Positions 25,084 to 35,700 are shown, counted from the first letter of the stretch. The stretch is 64,000 nucleotides of DNA from Rhynchospora pubera (GCA_028095005.1 CM051459.1:257472229-257536228), one strand, 5' to 3'. Notes: generated from the sequence alone by a model not told the origin. A program made the numbers and translations.

Positions 25084-25683
25084 TTGCAGAAAATGGCATA
25101 CGCAGACAACAAACAGGATTTGGTCGCTCCAAGCGCATTCATGGTTGGGTCCATCCCGATTACCTTTCCAATGGTGCAGGTGGATTCAGACACTCCTTTC
25201 ACCGTTTATGATGTTGCGACAACAGACACGAAATACGCCAATGCCATTTCGACAACTATCTTTGGGGCAAATGAATGCTTCGAGGAATATCAAGATGAAG
25301 GAATCAACGTTGTCACCAAACCGACACTCAAATTCATGATGGAGGAGGACACTTCCCACGCCAAAGACCTACAACTACAAGCATATCAAGATGAATTGGC
25401 GATTCAGGCAAACATACAAATGAGAAGTTCTTCTGCTCCACTTGAGATTGTGGAGGAGAAATCGCTTGAGATACATAACTCACCTCCTCATTGCAAGACA
25501 GCATTGGTTCCGATGGCCGCCCAGAGTAGGAAAATTACAGCTGCCGAAATCGATCAAAAAACGTGCCAAATGATTAATGATAAGAAAAATAAAAAGGAAG
25601 CCCACTTAACTACTCCCATGCCTGTGCGTATTTCAAAAAACAAAGAGAAGGCAAATGGGGGCACGAGATCAAAAACTTCATGA
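25084..25683 (+). CDS. ORF1 of the giant element, unknown function
   Basis: 199 codons from ATG at 25084 (a second ATG in a similar context follows at 25093), starting about 230 bp after the PBS. I recognise no domain. It is acidic in the first two thirds (about residues 50-120, with EEYQDEG and MMEEDTSH) and rich in Lys/Asn near the end (DKKNKKEAH, SKNKEKANG). Its position is where gag starts in related elements, so it may be the N-terminal part of the polyprotein. The last 29 nt overlap the start of the long ORF in another frame, so the two could be joined by ribosomal frameshifting, by re-initiation at the overlapping ATG, or could be separated by a decay indel. I cannot tell which. Treat as transposon-encoded, not host. 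Confidence 0.6.
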   Translation: MQKMAYADNKQDLVAPSAFMVGSIPITFPMVQVDSDTPFTVYDVATTDTKYANAISTTIFGANECFEEYQDEGINVVTKPTLKFMMEEDTSHAKDLQLQAYQDELAIQANIQMRSSSAPLEIVEEKSLEIHNSPPHCKTALVPMAAQSRKITAAEIDQKTCQMINDKKNKKEAHLTTPMPVRISKNKEKANGGTRSKTS

Positions 25684-28600
25684 CCATGAGGGGATGGAGG
25701 CGGGAAACCAAAAGAAAAATACATCGAAAGACGAAACAATCATGGTCAAAGAAGGAGAGAAAATAATCGAGGAATACATTCCATTGTCCTCAAACGATTC
25801 ACAAGTTAAGCCGGAGACTATTTACGCATTAAACAAAGGTGCCAAAAGATTTCATCAGTCAATACGGCAAAATGGAGGATGTGGAAACCATGCCATGAAA
25901 ATGGGCACGAAATCGAAGGATGTTGCAACTGTTTGTGCAACTAGTGACGAAACATATAGCCCTGGAAGGCCCAAGCAAAATTCAGATGAATCTTATACGC
26001 ATCGAACGGTTGAAGAAACCATCGATGATAATTTTTCATCGATTACCTTTACGAAGAATGATCTCCCCGATGGAGCAACGTATCATAATAAACCATTGTA
26101 CATCACGGGAGTATCAAATGGAGTTAAAATCAACCGAATACTAGTCGATCCAGGGTCAGCAGTTAATATCCTCCCTTTGGAGTCATTGAGATACTTCTCG
26201 CTCGATAGTAATACCTTGACTCAAAGCCGATCAAAGATTTATGGGTTCAATTTACATTCTCAGAGAGCACTTGGAATAGTCACTCTGAAGTTCCGTTTTG
26301 GAAAACTCGAAACTCAAGCAAAGCTCTATGTCATGGATGCCAGCGTATCTTATAAGGTGTTATTAGGTTGCCCTTGGTTGCATACATATCAGTTGGTACC
26401 TTCCACCTTGCATCAATGCATAAAGTATATCAAAAATGGAACCCATGGAGTGATAAAAGGGGAAGAGCATCCTTTCTCTATCTATGAAATGAGACTTCCA
26501 GATGCAAAGTACTTCACACCCAGGCCACTTCTGGGGGCAAACTCTCAACAAAGACCATCGGATACCAATGACAAATCCCTAAACCGAAAATCGGGCCCTA
26601 CACCAGCCGATAACAACGATAAGGCCGTAAACGGAGAAATACCTGATACATGTGACAGGCCTCGCTCAGGAGCATTTAAAGAACGTCTCGACCGACGTGA
26701 GATAACAATTCAACCTCCGAAGAAAAGGCAGCTAAGAAGATACTCTATTTTCGATAAATTCTTCGGAGAAATTGCAACTGAAGGGATGAACCAAGCTGCT
26801 CAGACAGAGGCCTCATTTGCACGAACAGACCTAGCTAGCACCAAAATCATGCAAGACAGTCATTTGACACATTCAGAGAACAATGAGTCATGTTGCATGA
26901 TTCATGTGAGTGATTTTGATGCTGAAGGCGAAGATGTTGAAACACAAATTTATGCCTCAAAATCGCCTCGTCCAATCCAAAACGAAAATGATGCAAGTCT
27001 CTTGTTCGAAAATTCCGGCACTTCAAATCTAAATCTCGAGGCAAGAGAAACATCATTTCTGTGCCCTTACCAAGAAATGGGGGCAAATGAAACACCGTAC
27101 TTTTCAGATCGCTCTAACAAGACAACAAGGTCCGCGTGCGAGATTTCAGATGATAAGGAAGCGGGAGACCATTTCGTCAGAACTCAAGAAGATAGCAACA
27201 AGCATGCTGACACAAAAGCACTACAAATTCCGCTCCTAGGCCCACCCCTAGTAAGATTCGTACCAGAGCGAATTATGGATATAAATCAATGCATGCCCGA
27301 AAGATGCCATGAGAATTTAGTTGATGCTTCAAGGATAAAGTCGGGCTATTTGAAAAGCTCATCAATGCTAAGATCTTTCGATGGGAGAACTAAGAAATGT
27401 CCTAAACAACATGTGTTCAAATTTACAATCGCATGTGGTGATACAGCGTGTAACGAAGCTTTATTAATGCGACAATTCCCTTTAAGCCTAACGGGAGCAG
27501 CATTTGACTGGTACATCTCATTGGAGGAAAATAGTGTTAAAACATGGGATGAAATGACAGACATGTTCTGTTCGAGATTTGCAATATTTTCTCCAAAAAT
27601 TACAATGGATGATATGGTGAGAGAAAAGCCAGAAAAAGGGGAATCTGTCAGTGACTACATTACTCGGTGGAGGAACATGAGCTTTCGTTGCCAACCCCGA
27701 ATTCCCGATCATGAGGCAGTAAAAATGATAATAGATAATATATTTGGACCGATTAAGCCGTTCCTGGTAACAAGAGATATCACCAAATTTGATACCCTAC
27801 TCACTGTAGTATCAAATTATGAGAGCTTAGGTCTAGAATCATGGTCGTATCATCCTAAAAGAAAAGGGAAGAAGGAAAAATCCAAGAGGACTCGAGTATC
27901 GAGAATACCATCCTCATATGAAGCCGGCAGTAGCTCAAGAGTCTCGGATAACAGGAATATTGGTTGTTCATATGACCATCCTAATAACAACCCTAAAAGG
28001 CTCTTGTCCGTGGCAGAATTATCTAGCAAGCCCTATTCATTCAGAAAAGAAATGGTTCCTAAATTATTTCGGTGGGCCATGGAACATAATCTAGAACTGC
28101 CACCAAGCAAGCGTCCACATGAAATGGAACAATTCAATGATCCAAACTTTTGTCCGTATCATAGGGTATTGGGACACAAGATTGAAAATTGTTGGGTGTT
28201 CAAAGACTGGGTAGAAGAGCGAGTTAAATCAGGTGAAATATCGTTGTCAAAAGGCGAAAGGCAAGATCCTAAGCCACATGAGCGTTCTAACACCGATTCA
28301 GACGAAGAATCCTTCACAGTACATGCAATCGGGATAAACGATGAAGTTGAGGAAGAAATACAAAACCTGAGTGATGAAACTGAATATATTTTACCCGTGA
28401 TAATGGAATCTGAAAAAGATACCTATGAGACAGAGAAAAACCCATTCAGAGAAAGCCCGATAAATACCATTAGGTTGAGTAATGGAATTCAAAGAGAAGA
28501 AAACCCGATGTTTATCAGCGGGAGAGGTAATTATGCCCAAGGAGAGAATGCACAAACTAAGGATAACGAGTCATGCTACATGACCTATATTAACGGCTCT

Positions 28601-29488
28601 GACTCTGAAGATGAAATACTTTGGGTGGCTCATAGTAAAAATAATGCAAGCCCGGTACATATCGTCAGGATTAACGATAATGCCCAAGAAGAAAATCTAT
28701 GGAGTAACAAAACTGAAGAAATCTGCCCAGTAATTGAGGAAGCTAACTTTGAAGAGAAGGAGAATCCATCTCAAGAAAACCCAGTGTATGGGATAGAAAA
28801 CATACAAAATTGGAGTAGCGACATCGAAGATGTCGTACTCGAGATGAAAGAATTTGAAAAAGCTACTCCCAAAGAGGAGAAAGATCAATCTCAGGAAGAC
28901 CCGGTATATGGGATAAATAATAAAACTCTAGAAGGGAATATACAAAGTTGGAACGGTGAGACTGAAGAGATCGCATTCGTAACGATAGGGTCTGAAAGCA
29001 TCCTCTCCGAAGAAAGCAAAGTGCAAGAAACCCCAATTGCCATCACATGTGACGAACGACAAACTATGAAGAGTCTTGTTGCGCATTTACAAGAACAAGA
29101 ACAACAGATCATGATGCTCCACCAAAGGAACACTGAGATATGCCGAGAGATGGATGTACTCTTGAAGAAGAATACTGAGATCCGAAGATTGCTAGAAGAT
29201 TTGCAGGGGGCAGGTGACTACACCCTAGCCATGTCTAAAAAGCAGTTCGAGAAATTAAATACAAAAAAGGGCAAGAACAAAACGAAGGATGTTCAGATTT
29301 TTCAAGGAAAAGAAACATCAATAACAAAGGAGCCTGAAGATGCTAGCAAATGCGAAAACCGGAAGAAAGGTGTGTCACTAAGAGAGCGAAAGAATAAGCC
29401 GTATTCTTTTCGAAAAAGCAAAACTACTGAGATCTTCAATATAGCCATGCAGCATGATTTACAATTACCAGAGTGTAAACGTCCATAA
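25655..29488 (+). CDS. Retrotransposon polyprotein: PR-like domain, then gag domain, CHHC knuckle, coiled coil
   Basis: 1277 codons, uninterrupted. Residues about 140-270 look like a retroviral-type aspartic protease: ILVDPGSAVN (Asp165; DPGS in place of DTG/DSG), later VLLGCPWLH and VPSTLHQC as in plant LTR-element proteases. Residues about 585-720 are a retrotransposon gag domain (MRQFPLSLTGAAFDWY, then TRWRNMSFRC). Residues about 835-848 are a C-x2-H-x4-H-x4-C knuckle (CPYHRVLGHKIENC). Residues about 905-1125 are acidic with repeated blocks such as NPVYGIENIQ / DPVYGINN. Residues about 1137-1190 form a likely coiled coil (LQEQEQQIMMLHQ). The C-terminus repeats the segment preceding the knuckle (KPYSFRK ... 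KRP). Usual order is gag before PR; here PR comes first. There is no RT, RNase H or integrase, so it would act only as capsid/processing protein or is non-functional. Confidence 0.8.
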   Translation: MGARDQKLHDHEGMEAGNQKKNTSKDETIMVKEGEKIIEEYIPLSSNDSQVKPETIYALNKGAKRFHQSIRQNGGCGNHAMKMGTKSKDVATVCATSDETYSPGRPKQNSDESYTHRTVEETIDDNFSSITFTKNDLPDGATYHNKPLYITGVSNGVKINRILVDPGSAVNILPLESLRYFSLDSNTLTQSRSKIYGFNLHSQRALGIVTLKFRFGKLETQAKLYVMDASVSYKVLLGCPWLHTYQLVPSTLHQCIKYIKNGTHGVIKGEEHPFSIYEMRLPDAKYFTPRPLLGANSQQRPSDTNDKSLNRKSGPTPADNNDKAVNGEIPDTCDRPRSGAFKERLDRREITIQPPKKRQLRRYSIFDKFFGEIATEGMNQAAQTEASFARTDLASTKIMQDSHLTHSENNESCCMIHVSDFDAEGEDVETQIYASKSPRPIQNENDASLLFENSGTSNLNLEARETSFLCPYQEMGANETPYFSDRSNKTTRSACEISDDKEAGDHFVRTQEDSNKHADTKALQIPLLGPPLVRFVPERIMDINQCMPERCHENLVDASRIKSGYLKSSSMLRSFDGRTKKCPKQHVFKFTIACGDTACNEALLMRQFPLSLTGAAFDWYISLEENSVKTWDEMTDMFCSRFAIFSPKITMDDMVREKPEKGESVSDYITRWRNMSFRCQPRIPDHEAVKMIIDNIFGPIKPFLVTRDITKFDTLLTVVSNYESLGLESWSYHPKRKGKKEKSKRTRVSRIPSSYEAGSSSRVSDNRNIGCSYDHPNNNPKRLLSVAELSSKPYSFRKEMVPKLFRWAMEHNLELPPSKRPHEMEQFNDPNFCPYHRVLGHKIENCWVFKDWVEERVKSGEISLSKGERQDPKPHERSNTDSDEESFTVHAIGINDEVEEEIQNLSDETEYILPVIMESEKDTYETEKNPFRESPINTIRLSNGIQREENPMFISGRGNYAQGENAQTKDNESCYMTYINGSDSEDEILWVAHSKNNASPVHIVRINDNAQEENLWSNKTEEICPVIEEANFEEKENPSQENPVYGIENIQNWSSDIEDVVLEMKEFEKATPKEEKDQSQEDPVYGINNKTLEGNIQSWNGETEEIAFVTIGSESILSEESKVQETPIAITCDERQTMKSLVAHLQEQEQQIMMLHQRNTEICREMDVLLKKNTEIRRLLEDLQGAGDYTLAMSKKQFEKLNTKKGKNKTKDVQIFQGKETSITKEPEDASKCENRKKGVSLRERKNKPYSFRKSKTTEIFNIAMQHDLQLPECKRP

Positions 29489-29653
29489 GAAGAGCATCAA
29501 CATTGCGAACCTAACTTTTGTCTATATCACAGAATCCTCGGACATACAATCAAGGATTGCTACATATTTAAGGATTGGGTTGAAGATAAACTCATAAAAG
29601 GAGAATTGCGTCTCCCAGAGCACATTCTACAAGATCCAGCACCCCATAAATGA
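29489..29653 (+). pseudogene. Second zinc-knuckle module, in frame after the polyprotein stop
   Basis: After TAA (29486-29488) the same frame continues for 54 codons to TGA. It reads CLYHRILGHTIKDC, again C-x2-H-x4-H-x4-C, followed by YIFKDWVEDKL, the counterpart of WVFKDWVEERV in the upstream copy. Module duplication is therefore visible; the stop either truncates it or is read through at low frequency. Which is the case cannot be told from sequence. Confidence 0.65.
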
Positions 29654-29708
29654 TGCCAAGCGATTTAATCAGGGGCAAAAAAAAAAAAAAAAAGAACTAC
29701 AAAATCTT

Positions 29709-30050
29709 CTACCCCAAGTTAAGGATGCCTATTGAAAATAAAAGAAACACTACAAGGAAGCCTGTGACGGTTATGTGAAGCCGGTAAATCGGCATAGAGA
29801 GGGCCAATAACTCTAGGATGACAAAGGGGTCGATGATCCGCCAAGATACACAAACCCTAGCAAATGGCTCAAGATCGATGAGGGCGCATACATTCATTTT
29901 CCAACATCCCAAGAAGGTAGAAATGAAGATAGCCAGCCACAAAGCATTCTCTGAGACCCATGGTAGTATTGCAACGCTCGAAAGTCTCCTCATTTCAAGA
30001 AGAATGACAACCATGGGAGCCATGAGACTAACCGGAAGACGCCAGAGCAT
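29709..30050 (-). CDS. Antisense ORF a: small hydrophobic protein inside the retrotransposon
   Basis: 113 codons from ATG at 30050 (minus strand) to the stop at 29709. The frame is open further upstream (to 30281), but I choose this ATG because a TATA box lies about 60 nt before it with a leader-like stretch between. The protein is strongly hydrophobic: LMAPMVVILL (about residues 9-18), ALWLAIFISTFLGCW (about 36-50) and a long C-terminal stretch ending FLVVFLLFSIGILNLG. No family recognised. It lies between the polyprotein and the 3' LTR and faces the opposite way, as antisense ORFs are reported to do in some Tat-lineage elements. Against it: hydrophobic frames can arise opposite Lys/Arg-rich sequence, and the plus strand also has a 124-codon frame here (29818-30192). 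Confidence 0.45.
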   Translation of the reverse strand: MLWRLPVSLMAPMVVILLEMRRLSSVAILPWVSENALWLAIFISTFLGCWKMNVCALIDLEPFARVCVSWRIIDPFVILELLALSMPIYRLHITVTGFLVVFLLFSIGILNLG

Positions 30051-30109
30051 GTTTGCAGTTTGGTGTAAGAATTGGGAGTTGATGAAGAAAAGTGATGAAA
30101 AAGTCCTCC

Positions 30110-30119
30110 ATATATATAG
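30110..30119 (-). promoter_or_regulatory. TATA box for antisense ORF a
   Basis: In minus sense CCTATATATATGGAGG, followed 25-35 nt on by a pyrimidine/A-rich start-like tract (ATCACTTTTCTTCATCAAC) and then ATG at 30050. The layout is that of a compact plant core promoter. Confidence 0.45.
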
Positions 30120-30599
30120 GCAAAATAATACATTCAAGCCCCTAGAACATAACCCGAAAAAATCGGGTATGTCACATGCGCATCGAGTATAGTAGCAGAC
30201 AAAGAAGTGACGGGAGTCTCCCGGATGAATGACATGTCGAATACAAACAAAGACAGACAGAAAGTAATGATGGTTCGACATAGGGTGGACCAGTGCTTAG
30301 CAAGGAATTGGTTCATAGATAAAAAGAGGGTGACTAATGCTAAGAAATCCTGTTGGGCCAAGATTTCATGGGCCTTTGTCAAGAAAATGTTCCACGAAGA
30401 AACCGATATCTCGGAAGAATTTTAAAAGGGCATTCCACGAGGACCACAAAATGTTGAATACAGATGCTGTTAAAAATCATGTCTTATATTAAAGGATGGC
30501 TAGTCGCAAGGCAACATGAGATATCTCTTCCACAGCAAAAATTTCTCGAAAATCCAGAAAATTCCACAGCCAAATCTCTACAAAATAAAAAAAGGGCCT

Positions 30600-31072
30600 A
30601 TTGATAGTGCCGGCCTTAAACCTACTATCACCGGTGAACGTTCATCCTACCGGTTTCGAAAACGATGAACGAGGGTTTTGTCATTTTGTCCCTTAAACAA
30701 AATAAATAACAATTTCCCATTTCTTATTTTATTTTGCAGGTACATGGAGCAGCTGAAGCTTTATGTCCATAAAGGAAAATAAGGAGCGTCTTGCTTTATA
30801 GCAACATAAGACGTTTCCTCCACCAAATATATACCCTAAGCACCACAAAATCTACAAGCCTAAATTCCACTTTCAAAATGGTCAATTGTTGGAGTGAGCC
30901 ATAATTCAACCAACACTGGTAAGTTCATTATACCAACGTTAAATAATGAACAGGGTTTTATGTATTTTGTCCCTAAAACAAAATAAAGGTACAAAAAAAA
31001 AAGAATCAAGGGGTAGATGAACAAATCAACCACCAATCGTGGCATTGCATTTATAGAATTAAGAGATACGTG
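30600..31072. other. Non-coding internal region with a partial duplication
   Basis: Two related blocks: AACGTTCATCCTACCGG... followed by GATGAACGAGGGTTTTGTCA (about 30637-30715), and the degenerate counterpart near 30910-30990 (AATGAACAGGGTTTTATGTA). Both end TTTTGTCCCT(T)AAA(A)CAAAATAAA. No coding feature recognised. Confidence 0.5.
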
Positions 31073-31414
31073 CTACCTACTCCAATCGATTTTATCCCCC
31101 GAAAAGTACAAATGGAGGGCTGTTATACAAAAAGCTACAAACACAGGGAGCCAGAAAAAATAAAAACAAGAAGGCCGCTCGTATTCTGGAAGTTCAGGCG
31201 GAGCAGAATCAACACCCCAATTGTATGAAGGAAGTGGCCTCCAGTAAGCATGAATCTCTTGGTCATATGGGTTTCCCCAGTTGTCACCAAGAGCGCGCAC
31301 GATTTCCGGCGCCGCATCCTCCTCAAGTTCCTCGATCTCCTCCGTGGTACGGCCTGGATGGTCGTTAAGCTCGTCAGCAGAAGAGGGGAAACGCTCATCA
31401 CCTTCGCTAGCCAT
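31073..31414 (-). CDS. Antisense ORF b: acidic protein with one C-terminal membrane segment
   Basis: 113 codons, minus strand, ATG at 31414 in a good context (AAATGGC). Residues 1-45 are acidic and polar (MASEGDERF, TTEEIEELEEDAAPE); residues 46-80 are rich in Trp/Tyr/Pro; residues about 83-105 are one membrane segment (CFYFFWLPVFVAFCITALHL) followed by a short charged tail SGDKIDWSR, the layout of a tail-anchored protein. I recognise no family. The codon pattern and ordered layout look like real protein rather than chance. Upstream on the minus strand is a pyrimidine-rich leader and a TGGGCC motif. It matches the position of antisense extra ORFs known from Tat-lineage elements such as maize Grande. 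It could also be a captured host gene fragment. Confidence 0.6.
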   Translation of the reverse strand: MASEGDERFPSSADELNDHPGRTTEEIEELEEDAAPEIVRALGDNWGNPYDQEIHAYWRPLPSYNWGVDSAPPELPEYERPSCFYFFWLPVFVAFCITALHLYFSGDKIDWSR

Positions 31415-31623
31415 TTGATAATATTAATGAAGAGGTGGCAGAAAGATAAGGTGGAGAAAGAAGTCAGGTTAAAAAAAAAGAGAGGGGAAGAGATGCGTTA
31501 AAAAGGAATGGGAAAGAGAAAGAGACAAAAAAGGGGGCCGTAACGATGGTGAATGTGCACGCGTGACCACACTACAACACCACGTTCCCTAGGCGAAAAG
31601 ACATTACATGATATGTTGGCCCA
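31415..31623 (-). promoter_or_regulatory. Promoter-like region of antisense ORF b
   Basis: In minus sense: site II motif TGGGCC at 31618-31623, ACGTGG near 31580, then a long CT-rich leader (about 31430-31540, a Y-patch) ending at the ATG. No TATA box seen, consistent with TATA-less Y-patch promoters. Inference. Confidence 0.4.
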
Positions 31624-32736
31624 CGGTCATAAAGAGACAAACATTGGAATCAGCAAAACACGAGGCGAATAAAGAAACACATATATTACAACATCATAAA
31701 AGCCTGCCATTACAAGTTTTAACGCATATACTGAGATACTCACAAACGTGTCATACATGTGTCTACATGGCCTTACCCAACACACATAAGACAACATAGT
31801 GCCCTTGATAAGACACAGAAAAACCACCATACAAAATGACTATCAAGGTGCAACGCAGTTCCGCCACGACAAAGCTGGCCAGATCTGAGATAGAAAAATT
31901 GCAACATCAAGGAGGCTAGCAACACTTCGAAGCAGCAACATTATCCAGGGCGAAAAATGAGATACTCCTGATCAAAGCAGCATACAAAAGCAAGAGAATG
32001 ACAGGCGTGTAATTCTTTTCATGAATGACTCCTTTCGCAGTGAAGATTTTGCAAAAAAAGGGGGGTGCGCCATGAGGAGGATAAGCTCGTCACACCTTCT
32101 GAAGAGACCTCAACTTCTACATGTGACGAAGGAGACCTCAACTTCTACATGCGAAATATTTGAGCAAAGCATATAAGATGTCCTATGACATCTTGTTTCC
32201 TACCCCAGACATTAAAGAAGAGATGCTAGAATTAGCAATGTGAAGATATTATGGGTAAAATGGGAGATTCCCGGAAAGACCCAGAGATTACTCGAGGTAC
32301 CACAAAGTTATGAAAACTTTAAAAGCCGCTCAAGAGATGTTAGGATATTTTCTCAAAGCATTCATGGATTATGATGGGAGATATAAATGGGAGGAGATGG
32401 TGAAAAAAAAAAGGACTCCCATATATAAACACGGATAAGGTCTCACTGTGCGTAACCGAACCAAAAGGGGAATCTATCCGAACCTGGATCCGAACCTCTA
32501 AGGCCACATGGTAACAGGAAAAGATGTGACACAAAGGCAATGACACGAGGCATCCAATGAAGAAGAGACAACAACTTTACTAGGCATGCGCATAACCGAG
32601 TAGCAGCGTCATACTTATCATCAAAAAGGGGGCATCGTATTTTAGCTGAGAAGCCATAAAAGACAAATGCGAAAATAGTGGCTCATGACAAGGCACCAGA
32701 GCAGGTCGCTCGAAAATAATTCTCCCAACCCACTCT
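31624..32736 (+). other. Non-coding 3' region of the giant element
   Basis: No coding frame recognised. A second polypurine-like tract AAAAAAAGGGGGGTGCG lies at about 32054-32070. The phrase GACCTCAACTTCTACATG occurs twice at about 32106 and 32134 (local duplication of about 28 bp). Confidence 0.5.
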
Positions 32737-32745
32737 GGTGGGGGG
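32737..32745 (+). other. Polypurine tract of the giant element
   Basis: GGTGGGGGG, then CATT and the start of the 3' LTR (TGTTGAACCC) at 32750. This is the expected position for plus-strand priming. Confidence 0.7.
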
Positions 32746-32749
32746 CATT

Positions 32750-35700
32750 TGTTGAACCCTAAAAAATCATCATAGTTACCGGACAACGGTACAAAATTTT
32801 TTTAGGCTACTATAAGCAATCAAATGGAGGTTCATGATTAGTAAATAAATTTCCAGACTAGCCTAAATATTATCCCGGGTAAACCGGAAGGAAACATTCG
32901 TGCATATGACCAAGAAAAATTTCAATGCTATGCCAAACCAAGCAGTCCTAAACTCCGATGTCTATATTGGTGCTAATATTAATGTGAAAAATTATTAATA
33001 TGAAAAATAAAATCATATTAATTTAGCATACAATATACTTTGGATCCATGAAAGTGCACTTCGAGATACAAACAAAATAGTAGTATAACTTTATGTATAT
33101 TTATACATAAAATGTACGACTATACATTGCGGCAAAGAAAAAAGAATGAAAGCATTGCATTAAGATTTGTGCAACAGGGATCAACCAAAACAAAAAAACA
33201 TGTCGGCCCATATGCAAAAAAAAAAGGGGAAGAACTAAAGGCCCATTCCGATAAAAAAAAAAGAAAAGAAGCATACGGCCCACATATCACGTCGGCCTAG
33301 CAGTTCATTTCCTTCATCTCTTCTCCTCCGATAACTTCCTCTGACAAGCGCCATGACGCCAGGAGCTTCCTCTTCTGACGAACGCCATGACGCAGGAGAT
33401 GGGCCCTCTTTCTCGCACGCCTGTTGAAATACGAAGCCAAGCAATGATGACAGGGGATGGAATCTCGCTGTCTCCTCTCCTTCTCGCGCTGGAGAACATT
33501 ATCCCCTTATCTCTCTCACACAACCGCTAAAGTAAGAAGCCCGACACCTTCCTTCAATGCACGCCATGATGACTGAGCATTTAATTACGAGAGAAAGGAA
33601 TCCCAACGCCAATAGATAAGTTCAATTTCATACTCTCCAGTCGGTTTGAGGTGAAGAAGGCTCCATTCCTCATGGCCTGAATTTCGAAACATGCTAAATT
33701 GATGAGAATAAAACCCGATTGATCCAATTCCCTGGTTAGGCAGCCACCAGGGAGTGATTTTGATGATATTTGAAGGGTCAATTTGAAGAAACAATGAATT
33801 GGATTCTGAAATTGAGAAATTACCATGGTTAAGCACTCGATTTGATTGAGTGCAAGTTAGAACCCGCTATCAAACAAACAACAAAGAAACATCTGTGAGG
33901 ATATTTGAGCCATCAGTTTGAAAAATTAATGGAGTAAAATTACAAGAGCCATGAAGCAGCTATGGTCGAGCAAATTCTGTATTTCAAAATTCATATAAAG
34001 TAGTTGATTTGGTGCCTAACCTGTATGGGTATATAGAAGAAACAAACGGGATGACAGTAAACTGATACAATATGATCAATTGACTGATCAAATCAATTCT
34101 GTCGGCTGAAGCCATGCAATACTCTCCCAATGCACTTGGTTTCAGTGAAACATGATAGGTAAAAAAAAATGAAGATGTTATAAGAGAGCCCCAGAAACTA
34201 AAAAAAAAGACCCAAGTATAGCTGGGAAGCAAGAACTGGACATGACCATTTGAAAATGAAACTAAAGGCCCATTGTAACGTAAAGGAATTAATGTTGCTG
34301 AAATTGACAAGAAAAATAATTAATGGGGACAAGGAGATTAAGGGAAAAAAGATTCCATGGAGCAATAAAGTGCTGTCTAAAGGGATGAGGCTCTGTGAAG
34401 ACAGCAGGGGCAAAACCGTCCATTTCTTTCAAGAGGTTGATTATTGGTGCCATCCACAGTACCCTCTGAATCCCCTATAAATAAGGCACCTCAGAAGCCA
34501 TGCAAGAGGAAGAGACAACACACACAAGGAAGAAATCCAGAGAGAGCACAATTCACAGAACACATACACGCTGCCAAATTGTGAAGACATTTAGAGAATA
34601 ATTTGTTTGAGATAGGATAGCTACAAAAAAAAAACAAAAAAAAAAGAGTGTGTTAGTAGAAGCATTAGCTTCATAGTTTCAGTTTTAAGCCACTGTTTGT
34701 TTTACTTCTTTGTAATCTACATTTGAAATAAGAAGGTTATTCCTTTTTACTTTGCAACTTCTATCTTTCTTATTCTCTTTCTGGTTTAGCACAAACTTGT
34801 AAGCAATGTAAGGAATAAAAGAAAACTGCTTTATGTAAATATGTACAGAGCCACTAATTAACATAAGTATTTAGATATCAAGGTAGGGAATAATTGAAAT
34901 CCACTCTTCTTTATACCCTACTTTTACCTTATGTATGCATGTAGATCACATTTGCATTAGTTGCAATATGAGAAACTAATAGGAAATAAAATTAAAATAG
35001 GCTATGTTTATTATTAAGAATGCATAATGGATGTTAAACATATTATCATAAAAAGAAAAATTGTGGACAAAAAAGCATGAACAACATGGACAACAAAAAA
35101 AAAAAGAACAGCCGGTTCAATGGACAGCATGTGTTATTAAATGGACAGCAGGTTATGGAGTCCCATGGAGTAGCATACACTTCACCTCACCAATGCATTG
35201 GAGGAGACAGCCACACCACTGCCCTCAATCATGCCAAGGTGGAGTTATGCATTGGAGACTCTCTTGGGTTAGTTCAATGGATTGTTATCTCTCAGATACA
35301 AGCCATTATGCTTTCACATGTCTCCACACCCCCTCTTTCAAGTTGATGCAAGGCTGCCTCACTACAAATACCATGGCCAAGTCCAAATCAAGAAGGAGCT
35401 TCACACTACCATGGTCCTGTGTTTCAATTGAGATGTCATACGTTTTCTGGAGCATGCCAAGATGTTCCCCCAATGCCTCATCAAGTTCTCAATGCTATCA
35501 GGAAGTGACAATAACCAAAGCAAGGCCAGCCGACAGCTTATCTCCATGGCCAAATCAAAATTGAGGAGTAACTCCTAGATAGAGGCATTCGGCAGTCAAA
35601 TTGATTGTCCAGGCACCTTCCTATATTTATCACCAAGCTCGTAGATGCCTCACCTGACCCCCACCATGGCCAGTCAACCGCATTGATCAATCCATCGCCA

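Noticed and set aside
29818..30192. 124-codon plus-strand ORF opposite antisense ORF a
   Set aside because: Basic, no recognisable domain, no promoter or continuity with the polyprotein. The antisense frame has the better start context, but either could be chance.
32054..32070. Second PPT defining another LTR start
   Set aside because: No TG-start or LTR homology follows; the true 3' LTR starts at 32750.
35061..35564. 167-codon ORF in the 3' LTR
   Set aside because: The same region in the 5' LTR (8261-8763) is split by an A-run length difference; no domain, and low-complexity composition. Chance frame.
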